In this document: positions 21,478-27,696 of the stretch, piece after piece
Layout: each line of letters starts with the position of its first letter
Position numbering within the stretch: position 1 is the stretch's first letter
Translations under genes and position numbers: made by a program
Origin: Candidatus Yonathbacteria bacterium CG17_big_fil_post_rev_8_21_14_2_50_43_9
GTDB taxonomy: Bacteria; Patescibacteriota; Minisyncoccia; Phycocordibacterales; UBA1550
Assembly: GCA_002771015.1 (NCBI GenBank)
Contig: PCUO01000021.1
Coordinates: 1 to 27,696 of the forward strand
Direction of reading: 5' to 3'
DNA: 27,696 nucleotides
The notes under the pieces: generated by a model
Told to the model about the DNA's origin: nothing
What the model saw: only the letters and a program-made list of their open reading frames with translations
Databases searched by the model: none

Positions 21478-22287
21478 TTACTGGTTGATGTCCTTAACTT
21501 CCTTTATTTTTTCAATGCTGACATATTGAGTTAGGCTTTTTTTATAATTGATAAGAAGTGTCATAACATATTCTTTCGTTTTCCCAGGTGGGGCAATGAC
21601 AAGAAAACCCATTTTAAGCAATTTGGCAATTTCAACGTTTTGAGTAGAACGGCTACCCTTTTTTCTATTTTTTACTCTACTCAGAAGATACTTACCAAGT
21701 TCATGGTTTTGACCATAAACCATGAACTGCAAATCGCTTGCACCCTTCCAGACAGCAACTACTGTAAACAACCTTTTATCACTGAAAGCTTTCGCTTTCT
21801 CTTCATTAGTGTCATTCCATGTTCCACCATACCTGTTTGATGAAATTGAACATTGCTTTACCTCGAGAAACTGCTCATTTTTTGATTTCTTTGAATCAAA
21901 CCCGTGTTTAGCGCGATTCAGTAAATCAAAACCAAGATAATTAGAAATTATTGCATCTCTAATTTCATTTATTGTGGTGTCTGTATCATACATCTCAAAT
22001 TTGTCCTGAAATTTATTTAGGTCAGCGAGTGAAGCAATACCTAGTGTCCTAAATTCCTTTGGAACTTTTTGAAAATCACCTTTTTCGAATATACTCATAT
22101 TATTATCTGTAAACTTATTTAAACTTAAAATTACATACAGTATACCCCCACACCTACTTTTTTCATAGTCTTTTTTTCTATTTGGAGTAAAATCAAAAGT
22201 AGGTATGGGGACGTGCCACCCAATCATTTTAATACCATCCCCAATTAAGTCCTTCGTGTATTCCGTCCAAAATATAGAGCGAAACAA
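21478..22287 (-). CDS. Type II-like restriction endonuclease (PD-(D/E)XK candidate)
   Basis: 269 aa if started at the TTG at 22287, or 249 aa from the ATG at 22227 (MIGWHVPIPTFDF); neither has a clear Shine-Dalgarno. No family is recognised with certainty. The segment HGFDSKKSKNEQFLEVKQC gives D131 and E142-V-K144, the spacing expected of a PD-(D/E)XK active site. It is followed by SSNRYGGTWNDTNEEKAKAF and a beta-rich region. The gene converges on the LexA-methyltransferase gene with a 30-bp gap, the usual company of a restriction enzyme. Its 5' end is embedded in a long inverted repeat. The gene looks AT-richer than the core genes around it, which suggests horizontal transfer. Confidence 0.7.
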   Translation of the reverse strand: MFRSIFWTEYTKDLIGDGIKMIGWHVPIPTFDFTPNRKKDYEKSRCGGILYVILSLNKFTDNNMSIFEKGDFQKVPKEFRTLGIASLADLNKFQDKFEMYDTDTTINEIRDAIISNYLGFDLLNRAKHGFDSKKSKNEQFLEVKQCSISSNRYGGTWNDTNEEKAKAFSDKRLFTVVAVWKGASDLQFMVYGQNHELGKYLLSRVKNRKKGSRSTQNVEIAKLLKMGFLVIAPPGKTKEYVMTLLINYKKSLTQYVSIEKIKEVKDINQ

Positions 22288-22388
22288 AGAGAAAAATTTG
22301 AAGTGAATCGGGATTCATTGAGAATTTTTCTCAAAGTTGCGGCCGATATTTTGGACGGAATGCGAATAGGTTAGTTGGGGATGGTATT
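22231..22388. repeat. Long imperfect inverted repeat at the nuclease gene start
   Basis: Arms of about 70 bp flank a small palindrome (TGAATC-GG-GATTCA near 22304-22317). Shared blocks are AATACCATCCCCAA, ATTCCGTCCAAAATAT and GAGAAAAATT, in the same order with a 2-bp indel. The left arm holds the first codons of the nuclease (IFWTEYTKDLIGDGI). The right arm is a shifted, inverted copy of the same stretch on the plus strand. Either an inverted duplication or a large cruciform/RNA hairpin is implied. Confidence 0.8.
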
Positions 22389-22399
22389 AATACAAAAAA

Positions 22400-22454
22400 T
22401 TGCCAAAAATGGCGAAAATGTGATATAGTACAAAATAAGCGCCATAGGGCGCTT
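22400..22454 (+). promoter_or_regulatory. tRNA-Glu promoter and leader hairpin
   Basis: TTGCCA (22400-22405), an 18-nt spacer, and TATAGT (22424-22429) preceded by TGA (extended -10). The leader then forms AAGCGCC/GGCGCTT (22437-22443 with 22448-22454) before the tRNA starts at 22472. Confidence 0.6.
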
Positions 22455-22471
22455 TGGCATTAGTTAAATTA

Positions 22472-22543
22472 GGCTCTATCGTCTAGTGGTTAGGACGAAA
22501 GCTTCTCAAGCTTTAAACCGGAGTTCGATTCTCCGTAGAGTCA
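22472..22543 (+). tRNA. tRNA-Glu (anticodon CTC)
   Basis: A cloverleaf with acceptor GGCTCTA/TAGAGTC (one G-U pair), D-arm with GTGGTTAGGAC, anticodon stem AAAGC/GCTTT with loop TTCTCAA giving CUC (reads GAG), and T-loop GGTTCGATTCC-like GAGTTCGATTCTC. The discriminator is A (22543). CCA is not encoded, in contrast to tRNA-Gln in this window, so it must be added enzymatically. The restriction module lies just upstream and a structured region just downstream. Confidence 0.93.
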
Positions 22544-22750
22544 CAAATCGTAAAAACAACAAGTGGCACTTCCCCCAAGAAGTGCTCCTTGTTGTTTTTA
22601 AAAGAGTAAACTGCTTTACTCTTTGGCGATTTGTGAAGGCGGAGTGATGTTTTTGTTTCTACTTGAAACAAAAGCCGCGAGTCGAGGACGACAAACACTT
22701 AGATATTTTAGAACCCGAAGGGTACTTAAAATATTTAGTGATTTGTGTCC
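22541..22750. repeat. Near-perfect three-way-junction structure behind tRNA-Glu
   Basis: Stem P1 TCACAAATCG (22541-22550) pairs with 22627-22636. It encloses P2 (TAAAAACAACAAG 22551-22563 with 22588-22600, continued by GCACTTC/GAAGTGC) and P3 (AAAGAGTAAA 22601-22610 with 22615-22624). Only two bases (22625-22626) are unpaired at the junction. P1 begins inside the tRNA 3' end. Downstream, TTTTGTTTC/GAAACAAAA (22651-22673) and a bulged hairpin at 22686-22750 with an inner ACCC-GAA-GGGT follow. P2 alone could act as a terminator (T-rich 3' arm). No gene is present in this stretch. Confidence 0.7.
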
Positions 22751-22776
22751 ACACAGATTTAGCCGAGCTTCACTCG

Positions 22777-23412
22777 TCATTTTTTCCTTCCCTGCACCAC
22801 ATTCCTCACAATGAACACAATTCCCAAAAAAGCAATCATTCCGATAAGGACTAATAGCTGTAGTCTAACAGGCAAAGTCCCCGCATATGCGAAAATAAAT
22901 GCGAAAGGAGTGACACCAATAAGCGTTGCAAAAAAGAACGGCGTACTATTCATTTCTGAAAACAAACCGATAGCGTATGACAAAATATCAACAGGAACAA
23001 TTATTCGAAGAAGGGCTACAGTCCAAAACAAATTCTTGTCACTAAAATTGTTTTCAAATGTATGCAACTTTTTTAATGGGAAAATTCTCTCTACAAAGGG
23101 CTTCCCGAACCATCGCGCCAAAATGAATGCGATTTGCGCGCCGATTACCCACCCCACGATAGAAAGCATACCAGCTATTGTCCAGCCCCATAAATGGGAG
23201 GCAAGCGGAATTAACGGCACCGTAGAAAACGGAGCGACAACAATCGCAAAAATTATCATTAGCACGTAGAGCGCCTTGCTGAAATTATATTCAGCTAGTG
23301 CAAATTTCAATATTTCATCTCCATAGAGCTGAGAAAGAAACGACATTCCTATAAAAAGGAAAGCAATGACAGCGAGTCCAGCAATTGTTTCTATTCTTCT
23401 TTTGTCCTGCAT
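22777..23412 (-). CDS. VTT/DedA (TVP38/TMEM64-like) membrane protein
   Basis: 211 aa from the ATG at 23412 (MQDKRRIETIAGL); a GTG 27 bp earlier overlaps murF and is less likely. There are five to six hydrophobic segments. The family core is visible as FSTVPLIPLASHLWGW, then GWVIGAQIAFILARWFGKPFV, a re-entrant loop with VALLRIIVPVDILSYAIGLF, and GVTPFAFIFAYAG. Members of this superfamily act as lipid scramblases or undecaprenyl-phosphate flippases. It is 8 bp behind the murF-like gene on the same strand, which fits a role in recycling the peptidoglycan lipid carrier, but that is inference. Confidence 0.85.
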   Translation of the reverse strand: MQDKRRIETIAGLAVIAFLFIGMSFLSQLYGDEILKFALAEYNFSKALYVLMIIFAIVVAPFSTVPLIPLASHLWGWTIAGMLSIVGWVIGAQIAFILARWFGKPFVERIFPLKKLHTFENNFSDKNLFWTVALLRIIVPVDILSYAIGLFSEMNSTPFFFATLIGVTPFAFIFAYAGTLPVRLQLLVLIGMIAFLGIVFIVRNVVQGRKK

Positions 23413-23420
23413 ATAATTGT

Positions 23421-24716
23421 CTAAACCCTTGCCTTCCACTCCTCCTCCTGCCTTACAAGAAGCTCGCTAGCCAGCTCTGGCTCTGCCATTATTTCCTCTA
23501 CCGAGCGTTCCATACGAATGCCCTGAGATCCTTTTACAAGAACGATATCTCCTTTTTCTAGAACGCCTTCTAAATACTTTCCAGCCAAACGAGAGTCATC
23601 AAAATCAATAATATTTTTTTCACTCATACCAGCATCCAGCGCTCCTTCTACTATATACTTTGCGCGTTGACCAACTGCGATTATTAGATCACAAAACTCG
23701 CCTGCAAGCATACCGATTTTTTTATGTTCCGCAATTGTGAATTTGCCTAGCTCAAGCATATCACCAAGCACAGCAATATGCCTACCATTTGTGCTTATAC
23801 TTTTTAGAGCCATTAGAGCAGCCTCTGATGCCACTGGAGACGCATTGTAAGTGTCATCTATGATTGTGGTGTCCTTGATACCATTTAAAATTTGCATACG
23901 TCCTGGAGGACTACGATAAGAGGACAACCGTCCTATGATATCTACGATATTCAGCTTAAGATACGCGCCTACGGCAATAGATGCAAGCGCGCTGTATACA
24001 GGCTGGATACCTAGAACACCGAGCATATCCACAGGGAAAACTCCTCCATCGTATTCAAGCTTGAAGGTAGTGCCTACCGGCAGTCCATCCTCATACTCAA
24101 CCTGAATGTTTGTAGCGCGAAACATTGCGTTTTCATTTAGCCCATATGTCAGCGATATTGCTTTTGTTTTTTCGCGAAGAGCAAGGACGCGTTCATCGTC
24201 CGCGTTTAGAACGAGCAAGCCTGTGGGACGGAGAGCTTTCGCAAGTTTAGCCTTTTCATCGTATACTTCCACTGGCGATTTAAAAAATTCTACATGTACG
24301 GGTACATCTCCAAAACGTGTAAATACGACGATGTCGGGCACAATAAGATTTGTCGCCCGCGCAATATCTCCTGGCATACCTGCTCCTATCTCAAGCACAA
24401 GCCACTTTGGATAATGCACATTAGTAACAATAAGAGCGAGACCCTTCAAAATATTTTTTAACCAATGAAATGGATCGGACCAAGCATTTTCGCAGTCAAG
24501 AATGGTAAGCGGGAGTCCTATTTCACTATTAAAACTTTTTTCACTTTTTCGAGCAATAAGAGTATCGTCAACCACCGCAAAAATAGCATCCTTGGTGGAT
24601 GTCTTTCCCACGCTCCCAGTTATAGCAATAATTTTAGGATTATATTTGCGAATCACAAGACGCGCTTCTGCTTCAATAATGAGTGTAACTATTTTTTTGA
24701 AAATTTGCTTAATCAT
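23421..24716 (-). CDS. murF: MurF-like Mur ligase (UDP-MurNAc-tripeptide:D-Ala-D-Ala ligase)
   Basis: 431 aa. The ATP-binding central domain has ITGSVGKTSTKDA (P-loop residues 34-40), KSFNSEIGLPLTIL, VLEIGAGMPGDI and LVLNADDE. The C-terminal domain has IDDTYNASPVASEAALMAL, AVLGDMLELG and the end KGSQGIRMERSVEEIM, all typical of MurF, which completes the peptidoglycan pentapeptide precursor. The usual N-terminal UDP-binding domain of about 90 residues is missing; a short hydrophobic or amphipathic stretch (IFKKIVTLIIEAEARLVI) precedes the P-loop directly. It lies downstream of the ftsI gene in dcw-like order and just upstream of the VTT gene. Confidence 0.85.
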   Translation of the reverse strand: MIKQIFKKIVTLIIEAEARLVIRKYNPKIIAITGSVGKTSTKDAIFAVVDDTLIARKSEKSFNSEIGLPLTILDCENAWSDPFHWLKNILKGLALIVTNVHYPKWLVLEIGAGMPGDIARATNLIVPDIVVFTRFGDVPVHVEFFKSPVEVYDEKAKLAKALRPTGLLVLNADDERVLALREKTKAISLTYGLNENAMFRATNIQVEYEDGLPVGTTFKLEYDGGVFPVDMLGVLGIQPVYSALASIAVGAYLKLNIVDIIGRLSSYRSPPGRMQILNGIKDTTIIDDTYNASPVASEAALMALKSISTNGRHIAVLGDMLELGKFTIAEHKKIGMLAGEFCDLIIAVGQRAKYIVEGALDAGMSEKNIIDFDDSRLAGKYLEGVLEKGDIVLVKGSQGIRMERSVEEIMAEPELASELLVRQEEEWKARV

Positions 24717-24789
24717 GGCAGATTTTAATGAGACCCGTAGGTCAATTTGGTAATTGAGAAGCGAGATTTAAATCCCGACCCAGTTAAAT

Positions 24790-24815
24790 GCGATTTGAGT
24801 GCATACTCAAATCGC
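24790..24815. repeat. 11-bp perfect hairpin in the ftsI-murF gap
   Basis: GCGATTTGAGT and its complement flank a GCAT loop. Imperfect outer pairing of GAGATTTAAATC (about 24762) with the region at 24816-24830 may extend it. The 230-bp gap has no gene. Confidence 0.6.
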
Positions 24816-24910
24816 GATTTCAAATTCTCTGTTAAACAGACAACGAATTTTTTGTTCTTATAAAAGAGAGTCATAAAACGTAATCCTGGAATTAATTTGA
24901 AATCATTTAA

Positions 24911-24958
24911 CCGGATAGGTAATCTAATGTCGCTACGCTCATTGTCTTACCTATCCGG
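24911..24958. repeat. 12-bp palindrome overlapping the ftsI stop codon
   Basis: CCGGATAGGTAA (24911-24922) pairs perfectly with 24947-24958. The right arm encodes the last residues (PDR) and TAA stop of the minus-strand ftsI-type gene. The loop holds AATG/CATT and GC/GC pairs. It may be a terminator without a strong T-tract, or a palindromic repeat inserted at the gene end. Confidence 0.7.
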
Positions 24959-26704
24959 CGGTATTTCATAATAGTTTAGCAGAAATTTAGTGATTTGCAT
25001 AAACGGACTAGAAAGTGTGTGCGAAGCATATGCTTCACCATGCGGATTTTTGAGAGTAAGAAGCACTATAAATTTTGGGTCATAAGATGGAGAATATCCA
25101 AAAAATGTATGGAGGTAATCCTTCTCAGAATATGCGCCATCTTCTACTATCTGAGCAGTTCCAGTTTTTGCGGCAATACTATAGTGTTCCATTTTCACGG
25201 TTCCACCAAGTAATGCTTTATCCACAACAACTGTAAGCATTCTCGAAATTTCTTCTGAGGTTTCCTTTTTTAATACACGCCTCTCGTTGGATGAAACAAA
25301 TTCACGTGGCAGACCCAAGCTGTACTCTATGCGTGTAACCACATGAGGCGTCACAAGCACCCCGCCGTTTGCTAGAGACGCAAGCGCGCGTATTGTGGCT
25401 ATAGGTGTCATTGAAATACCCTGACCAAATGAAGCCGTAGCATACTCGATATCGCGCGAGCTTTCAAGATTGCGTAAGTTGCCAACTGATTCATTTGGCA
25501 AATCAATCCCTGTTTCCTCATCAAGTCCAAACGCATTAAAATATTCTCTAAACTTATCTTTGCCAAGTCTGTCAAATATAAACATAGTGCCAGTATTGAG
25601 CGATTGATTCAAAATTTCTTGCAGGGCTACAACTCCTCGTCCTTTTCCGTCATAGTTTGAGATTCGTTTGGTGTTTACAATGCGATAGCCTTTGTCGTCA
25701 TATGTTGTGCTTGCTGTCACCACCCCTGCGTCCAACCCAGCAGCAATAGTCAAAGGTTTAATAATGGATCCCATTTCATATACGCCATCTACGAGTGGGT
25801 TTGAAAAGACACTTTGATTTTTTTCTTTTGAAAAGCTGTTTGGGTCAAATGATGGCATTGTTGCCATTGCATATATCTCGCCTGTTTTTGGGTTCATAAT
25901 GATACCGCCCGCACTCACTGCGTCGTATTTTTTGAGAACATCGTCCTCAAGCACGCGTTCCAAAAATCCTTGCACTGTGGGTTCTATAGTAGTTACCAAA
26001 TTCCCCTCACTCTTTCTGTCAAAAAGTATTGATGCCACTGGTTTCAAGAATATGTCAGCAAAAAAACTAGGAGAATTATTTTTACCAGAACGTTCTAATG
26101 TGTCATTGTAGTAACGTTCTAAACCATACATCCCAGTTTGTGTTATTCTCCTGCTTCCATAGGAACCCACAAAGCCGAGGACCTGTGCCGCCACTCTTCC
26201 GCCTGGATAAAAACGTTTTGGATTATTATCTATCGTGACACCATTTTCACCAAGCTCGAGTATGCTCTCGACGTCTTTTTTTGACAAATTTTTTACAATC
26301 TCCTCATACTTGTCATCCTTCTTTCCAGCGCGAAAAATAAACTCTTCTTGATCAAACTTTATAATATTTAAAAGCTTGTCTGCAAGCGCTTTTGCGTTAG
26401 AAATTCTTGTAGGGTCAATGATAAGCGAGTAGCTTGGTATAATTGTAGCCGCAGAAACCCTTCTCCCGTTTTTCTCCTGAAAAAATATTGTGCCACGATC
26501 AAAAGTTGCTACCTTTGAAACTAAATATTTTGACTCGGCAAGGTTCTTGTAATATTCCCCTTTCGCTATTTGTATATGACCTAGCCTTATAATCAAAAGT
26601 AGCGCTACTAAAAGCACTCCTGTGTTTATAAACCAAATGTTGTACAGGCGACGATCTTTCATGGTTTGGTTCTTTGTATTTTTCAACTTTGAATTACGAA
26701 ACAT
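24947..26704 (-). CDS. ftsI: FtsI/PBP2-type peptidoglycan transpeptidase
   Basis: 585 aa from the ATG at 26704 (MFRNSKLKNTKNQ); an ATG at 26662 (MKDRRLYNIWF) is the alternative. A longer reading to 26857 is encoded by a palindromic repeat and rejected. There is one transmembrane helix (about residues 24-44), then the pedestal domain (YLVSKVATFDRGTIF, GLERYYNDTL). The penicillin-binding domain has the SxxK motif SIIK with the catalytic Ser313, the SxN motif in LNQSLNTG, and KTGTAQ. It cross-links septal peptidoglycan. The order rsmH-ftsL-ftsI matches the dcw cluster, which supports ftsI rather than an elongation PBP2. Confidence 0.93.
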   Translation of the reverse strand: MFRNSKLKNTKNQTMKDRRLYNIWFINTGVLLVALLLIIRLGHIQIAKGEYYKNLAESKYLVSKVATFDRGTIFFQEKNGRRVSAATIIPSYSLIIDPTRISNAKALADKLLNIIKFDQEEFIFRAGKKDDKYEEIVKNLSKKDVESILELGENGVTIDNNPKRFYPGGRVAAQVLGFVGSYGSRRITQTGMYGLERYYNDTLERSGKNNSPSFFADIFLKPVASILFDRKSEGNLVTTIEPTVQGFLERVLEDDVLKKYDAVSAGGIIMNPKTGEIYAMATMPSFDPNSFSKEKNQSVFSNPLVDGVYEMGSIIKPLTIAAGLDAGVVTASTTYDDKGYRIVNTKRISNYDGKGRGVVALQEILNQSLNTGTMFIFDRLGKDKFREYFNAFGLDEETGIDLPNESVGNLRNLESSRDIEYATASFGQGISMTPIATIRALASLANGGVLVTPHVVTRIEYSLGLPREFVSSNERRVLKKETSEEISRMLTVVVDKALLGGTVKMEHYSIAAKTGTAQIVEDGAYSEKDYLHTFFGYSPSYDPKFIVLLTLKNPHGEAYASHTLSSPFMQITKFLLNYYEIPPDR

Positions 26705-26715
26705 TATTTTTCCAT

Positions 26716-26797
26716 CATTGCGAGGACGGTTCCACGTCATTGCGAGCAAAGCGAAGCAATCTAGGGGTGCAGGATTACATCGAGTACTCGCAATGAC
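26716..26797. repeat. GTCATTGCGAG palindromic repeat between ftsL and ftsI
   Basis: GTCATTGCGAG (26736-26746) and its exact complement CTCGCAATGAC (26787-26797) flank a 40-nt spacer with GCAAAGCGAAGCAATC. A further CATTGCGAG is at 26716-26724. The motif matches a family of repeats common in intergenic regions of many bacteria, whose spurious translation reads VIASKAKQS. It fills most of the 136-bp gap between two genes that are normally adjacent. Confidence 0.85.
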
Positions 26798-26840
26798 CCA
26801 TCCCAAATCCAATATTCGATATTCTCCTCCCATCCCATCC

Positions 26841-27176
26841 CTATCGCGCAACAGCAACCCTTGTTTCTGAATCTACGGCAGTTGCAAACTTAACTGCAGG
26901 CACGTTAGTAAACTTCTCTTTCTTTTCCTGAAATCCTAGCTGTTTTGCGTACGATAGGGTAAATCCGTTAGTCATTGAAAGATATTCTGCTTCAAGCGCT
27001 CCAGTATTGTCTGACATCTCGCTCAATGTGCGGTTTATATTACTTCTGTCTACCCCAGCAAGTGTAATCGCGAGCGCAGAGTACAAGTAAAATGACACAA
27101 ACACACAAAGTGATACAAGTAGCACCCAAAAAATCTTCCTTTCAATATTATTTAATGCGAGTGTTTTTGTAATCAT
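26841..27176 (-). CDS. ftsL: FtsL-like divisome protein
   Basis: 111 aa with a short cytoplasmic N-terminus, one transmembrane helix (about residues 14-38, IFWVLLVSLCVFVSFYLYSALAI split over the membrane) and an extracytoplasmic stretch with heptad-like spacing (SNINRTLSEMSDNTGALEAE) ending in a small C-terminal region. FtsL sequences diverge strongly, so the call rests on size, topology and its place 4 bp behind rsmH and just before ftsI. It would form a complex with FtsB/DivIC and FtsQ; the ftsQ-like gene is elsewhere in this window. Confidence 0.7.
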   Translation of the reverse strand: MITKTLALNNIERKIFWVLLVSLCVFVSFYLYSALAITLAGVDRSNINRTLSEMSDNTGALEAEYLSMTNGFTLSYAKQLGFQEKKEKFTNVPAVKFATAVDSETRVAVAR

Positions 27177-27180
27177 GATG

Positions 27181-27696
27181 TTAATTTTTAATGACGATTC
27201 TTAATTTTGAACTTCTGGATTTAGGGTTTTCTTTCACTTCTATATCACTTGGCACGATTGGTTTTTTGGTAACGAGAGTGGCAACTCCCTCATTTGCCTT
27301 TTGTCTAAAAAATTCTTTTACTATGCGGTCCTCCAGTGAGTGGAATGAGATGATAGCCATTCTTCCACCTGGAGCCAAATGTTCAAACCCCTTTGCAATA
27401 CCCTCCCTCAATGCGCCCAGCTCGTCGTTTACCGCAATGCGTAGAGCCTGAAATGTTTTTGTTGCAGGATTAATCCTGCTGAAACCAAACTTTGGCACGC
27501 ACTTCTTTACTATTTCCGCGAGCTGTCCTGATGTTTCTATCTGCTTTTCTTTTCTCGCCTCAATAATTCCTTTTGCGATGCGTCTTGCGAACCTTTCCTC
27601 GCCGTAGCCGTAGATGATGTCCGCTAGGCTTTCCTCGGCCCACTCGTTTACTATTTCCCTTGCGGTTAGTCCTTCGCCCTCTGAGCGAAATGTCAT
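27181..27696 (-). CDS. rsmH: 16S rRNA (cytosine-1402-N4)-methyltransferase RsmH, C-terminal part
   Basis: The 171 residues visible are the C-terminal half. The ATG at the window edge is an internal Met (MTFRSEGEGLTAREIVN follows the usual active-site region), and the true start lies outside the window. Family segments are YGEERFARRIAKGIIEAR, the helical insertion with FGFSRINPATKTFQALRIAVN, and HLAPGGRMAIISFHSLEDRIVK. RsmH methylates C1402 in the ribosomal P-site. It heads the dcw genes rsmH-ftsL-ftsI on this strand. Confidence 0.93.
   Translation of the reverse strand: MTFRSEGEGLTAREIVNEWAEESLADIIYGYGEERFARRIAKGIIEARKEKQIETSGQLAEIVKKCVPKFGFSRINPATKTFQALRIAVNDELGALREGIAKGFEHLAPGGRMAIISFHSLEDRIVKEFFRQKANEGVATLVTKKPIVPSDIEVKENPKSRSSKLRIVIKN

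Noticed and set aside
22303..22374. 23-codon plus-strand frame in the inverted repeat at the nuclease 5' end
   Set aside because: Too short, with a GTG start and no Shine-Dalgarno; explained better as an inverted copy of the nuclease gene start.
22513..22698. 61-codon minus-strand frame over tRNA-Glu
   Set aside because: Overlaps the tRNA and the hairpin region; the ending DSTENRTPV is the usual false translation of a tRNA gene.
26622..26870. 82-codon plus-strand frame containing VIASKAKQS
   Set aside because: A familiar artefact of translating the GTCATTGCGAG repeat.
1..27696. CRISPR array
   Set aside because: Hairpins and repeats are frequent but no regularly spaced direct repeats with unique spacers and no cas genes were seen.

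Overview
The window looks like a chromosome segment of a Patescibacteria (CPR, Parcubacteria-like) bacterium. This is inferred from gene style, not from a marker search. DnaX and MurF-like proteins lack accessory domains, several core genes have a -10 box only 6-9 nt before the start codon, palindromic elements are scattered in and between genes, and TGA is an ordinary stop (standard code). No rRNA, CRISPR array or intact transposase was seen.

Layout. 1-680: start of a minus-strand membrane-anchored protein, tRNA-Gln, then a gene-free stretch full of inverted repeats. 677-6231: minus-strand dnaX, a cryptic small ORF, a tRNA-dihydrouridine synthase and an ftsQ-like gene behind serS; serS is divergent from dprA across a perfect 48-bp palindrome. 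6301-10936: a small membrane protein, topA with a duplicated C-terminal remnant behind it, another small membrane protein, and a Rel/SpoT enzyme. 11064-12883: parB and several small genes of unknown function.

13032-17468 is a compact plus-strand cluster: a small His-rich membrane protein, an NAD(P)H:flavin (FNR-like) reductase, a two-helix membrane protein, a single-domain FMN-binding protein, a three-domain FMN-binding protein and an ApbE-type flavin transferase. Together they read as a transmembrane electron-transfer chain ending in extracytoplasmic, covalently bound flavins. Two of the four FMN domains have Val where the flavin-acceptor Thr should be.

17664-19612 carries a HAD phosphatase, a glycerophosphodiester phosphodiesterase broken by an in-frame TAA, and a META-domain protein. 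19870-22300 is a restriction-modification module whose methyltransferase is fused to a complete LexA-type repressor with an intact self-cleavage site and Ser-Lys dyad. A PD-(D/E)XK-like nuclease lies tail-to-tail with it, and tRNA-Glu follows. Directly behind the tRNA is a near-perfect three-way-junction inverted repeat.

22777-27696 is minus-strand cell-envelope and division genes in dcw order: rsmH (partial), ftsL, ftsI/pbp, then a murF-like ligase and a VTT/DedA membrane protein. A GTCATTGCGAG palindromic repeat sits between ftsL and ftsI.

The two most unusual systems are the LexA-methyltransferase fusion and the multi-FMN electron-transfer locus.
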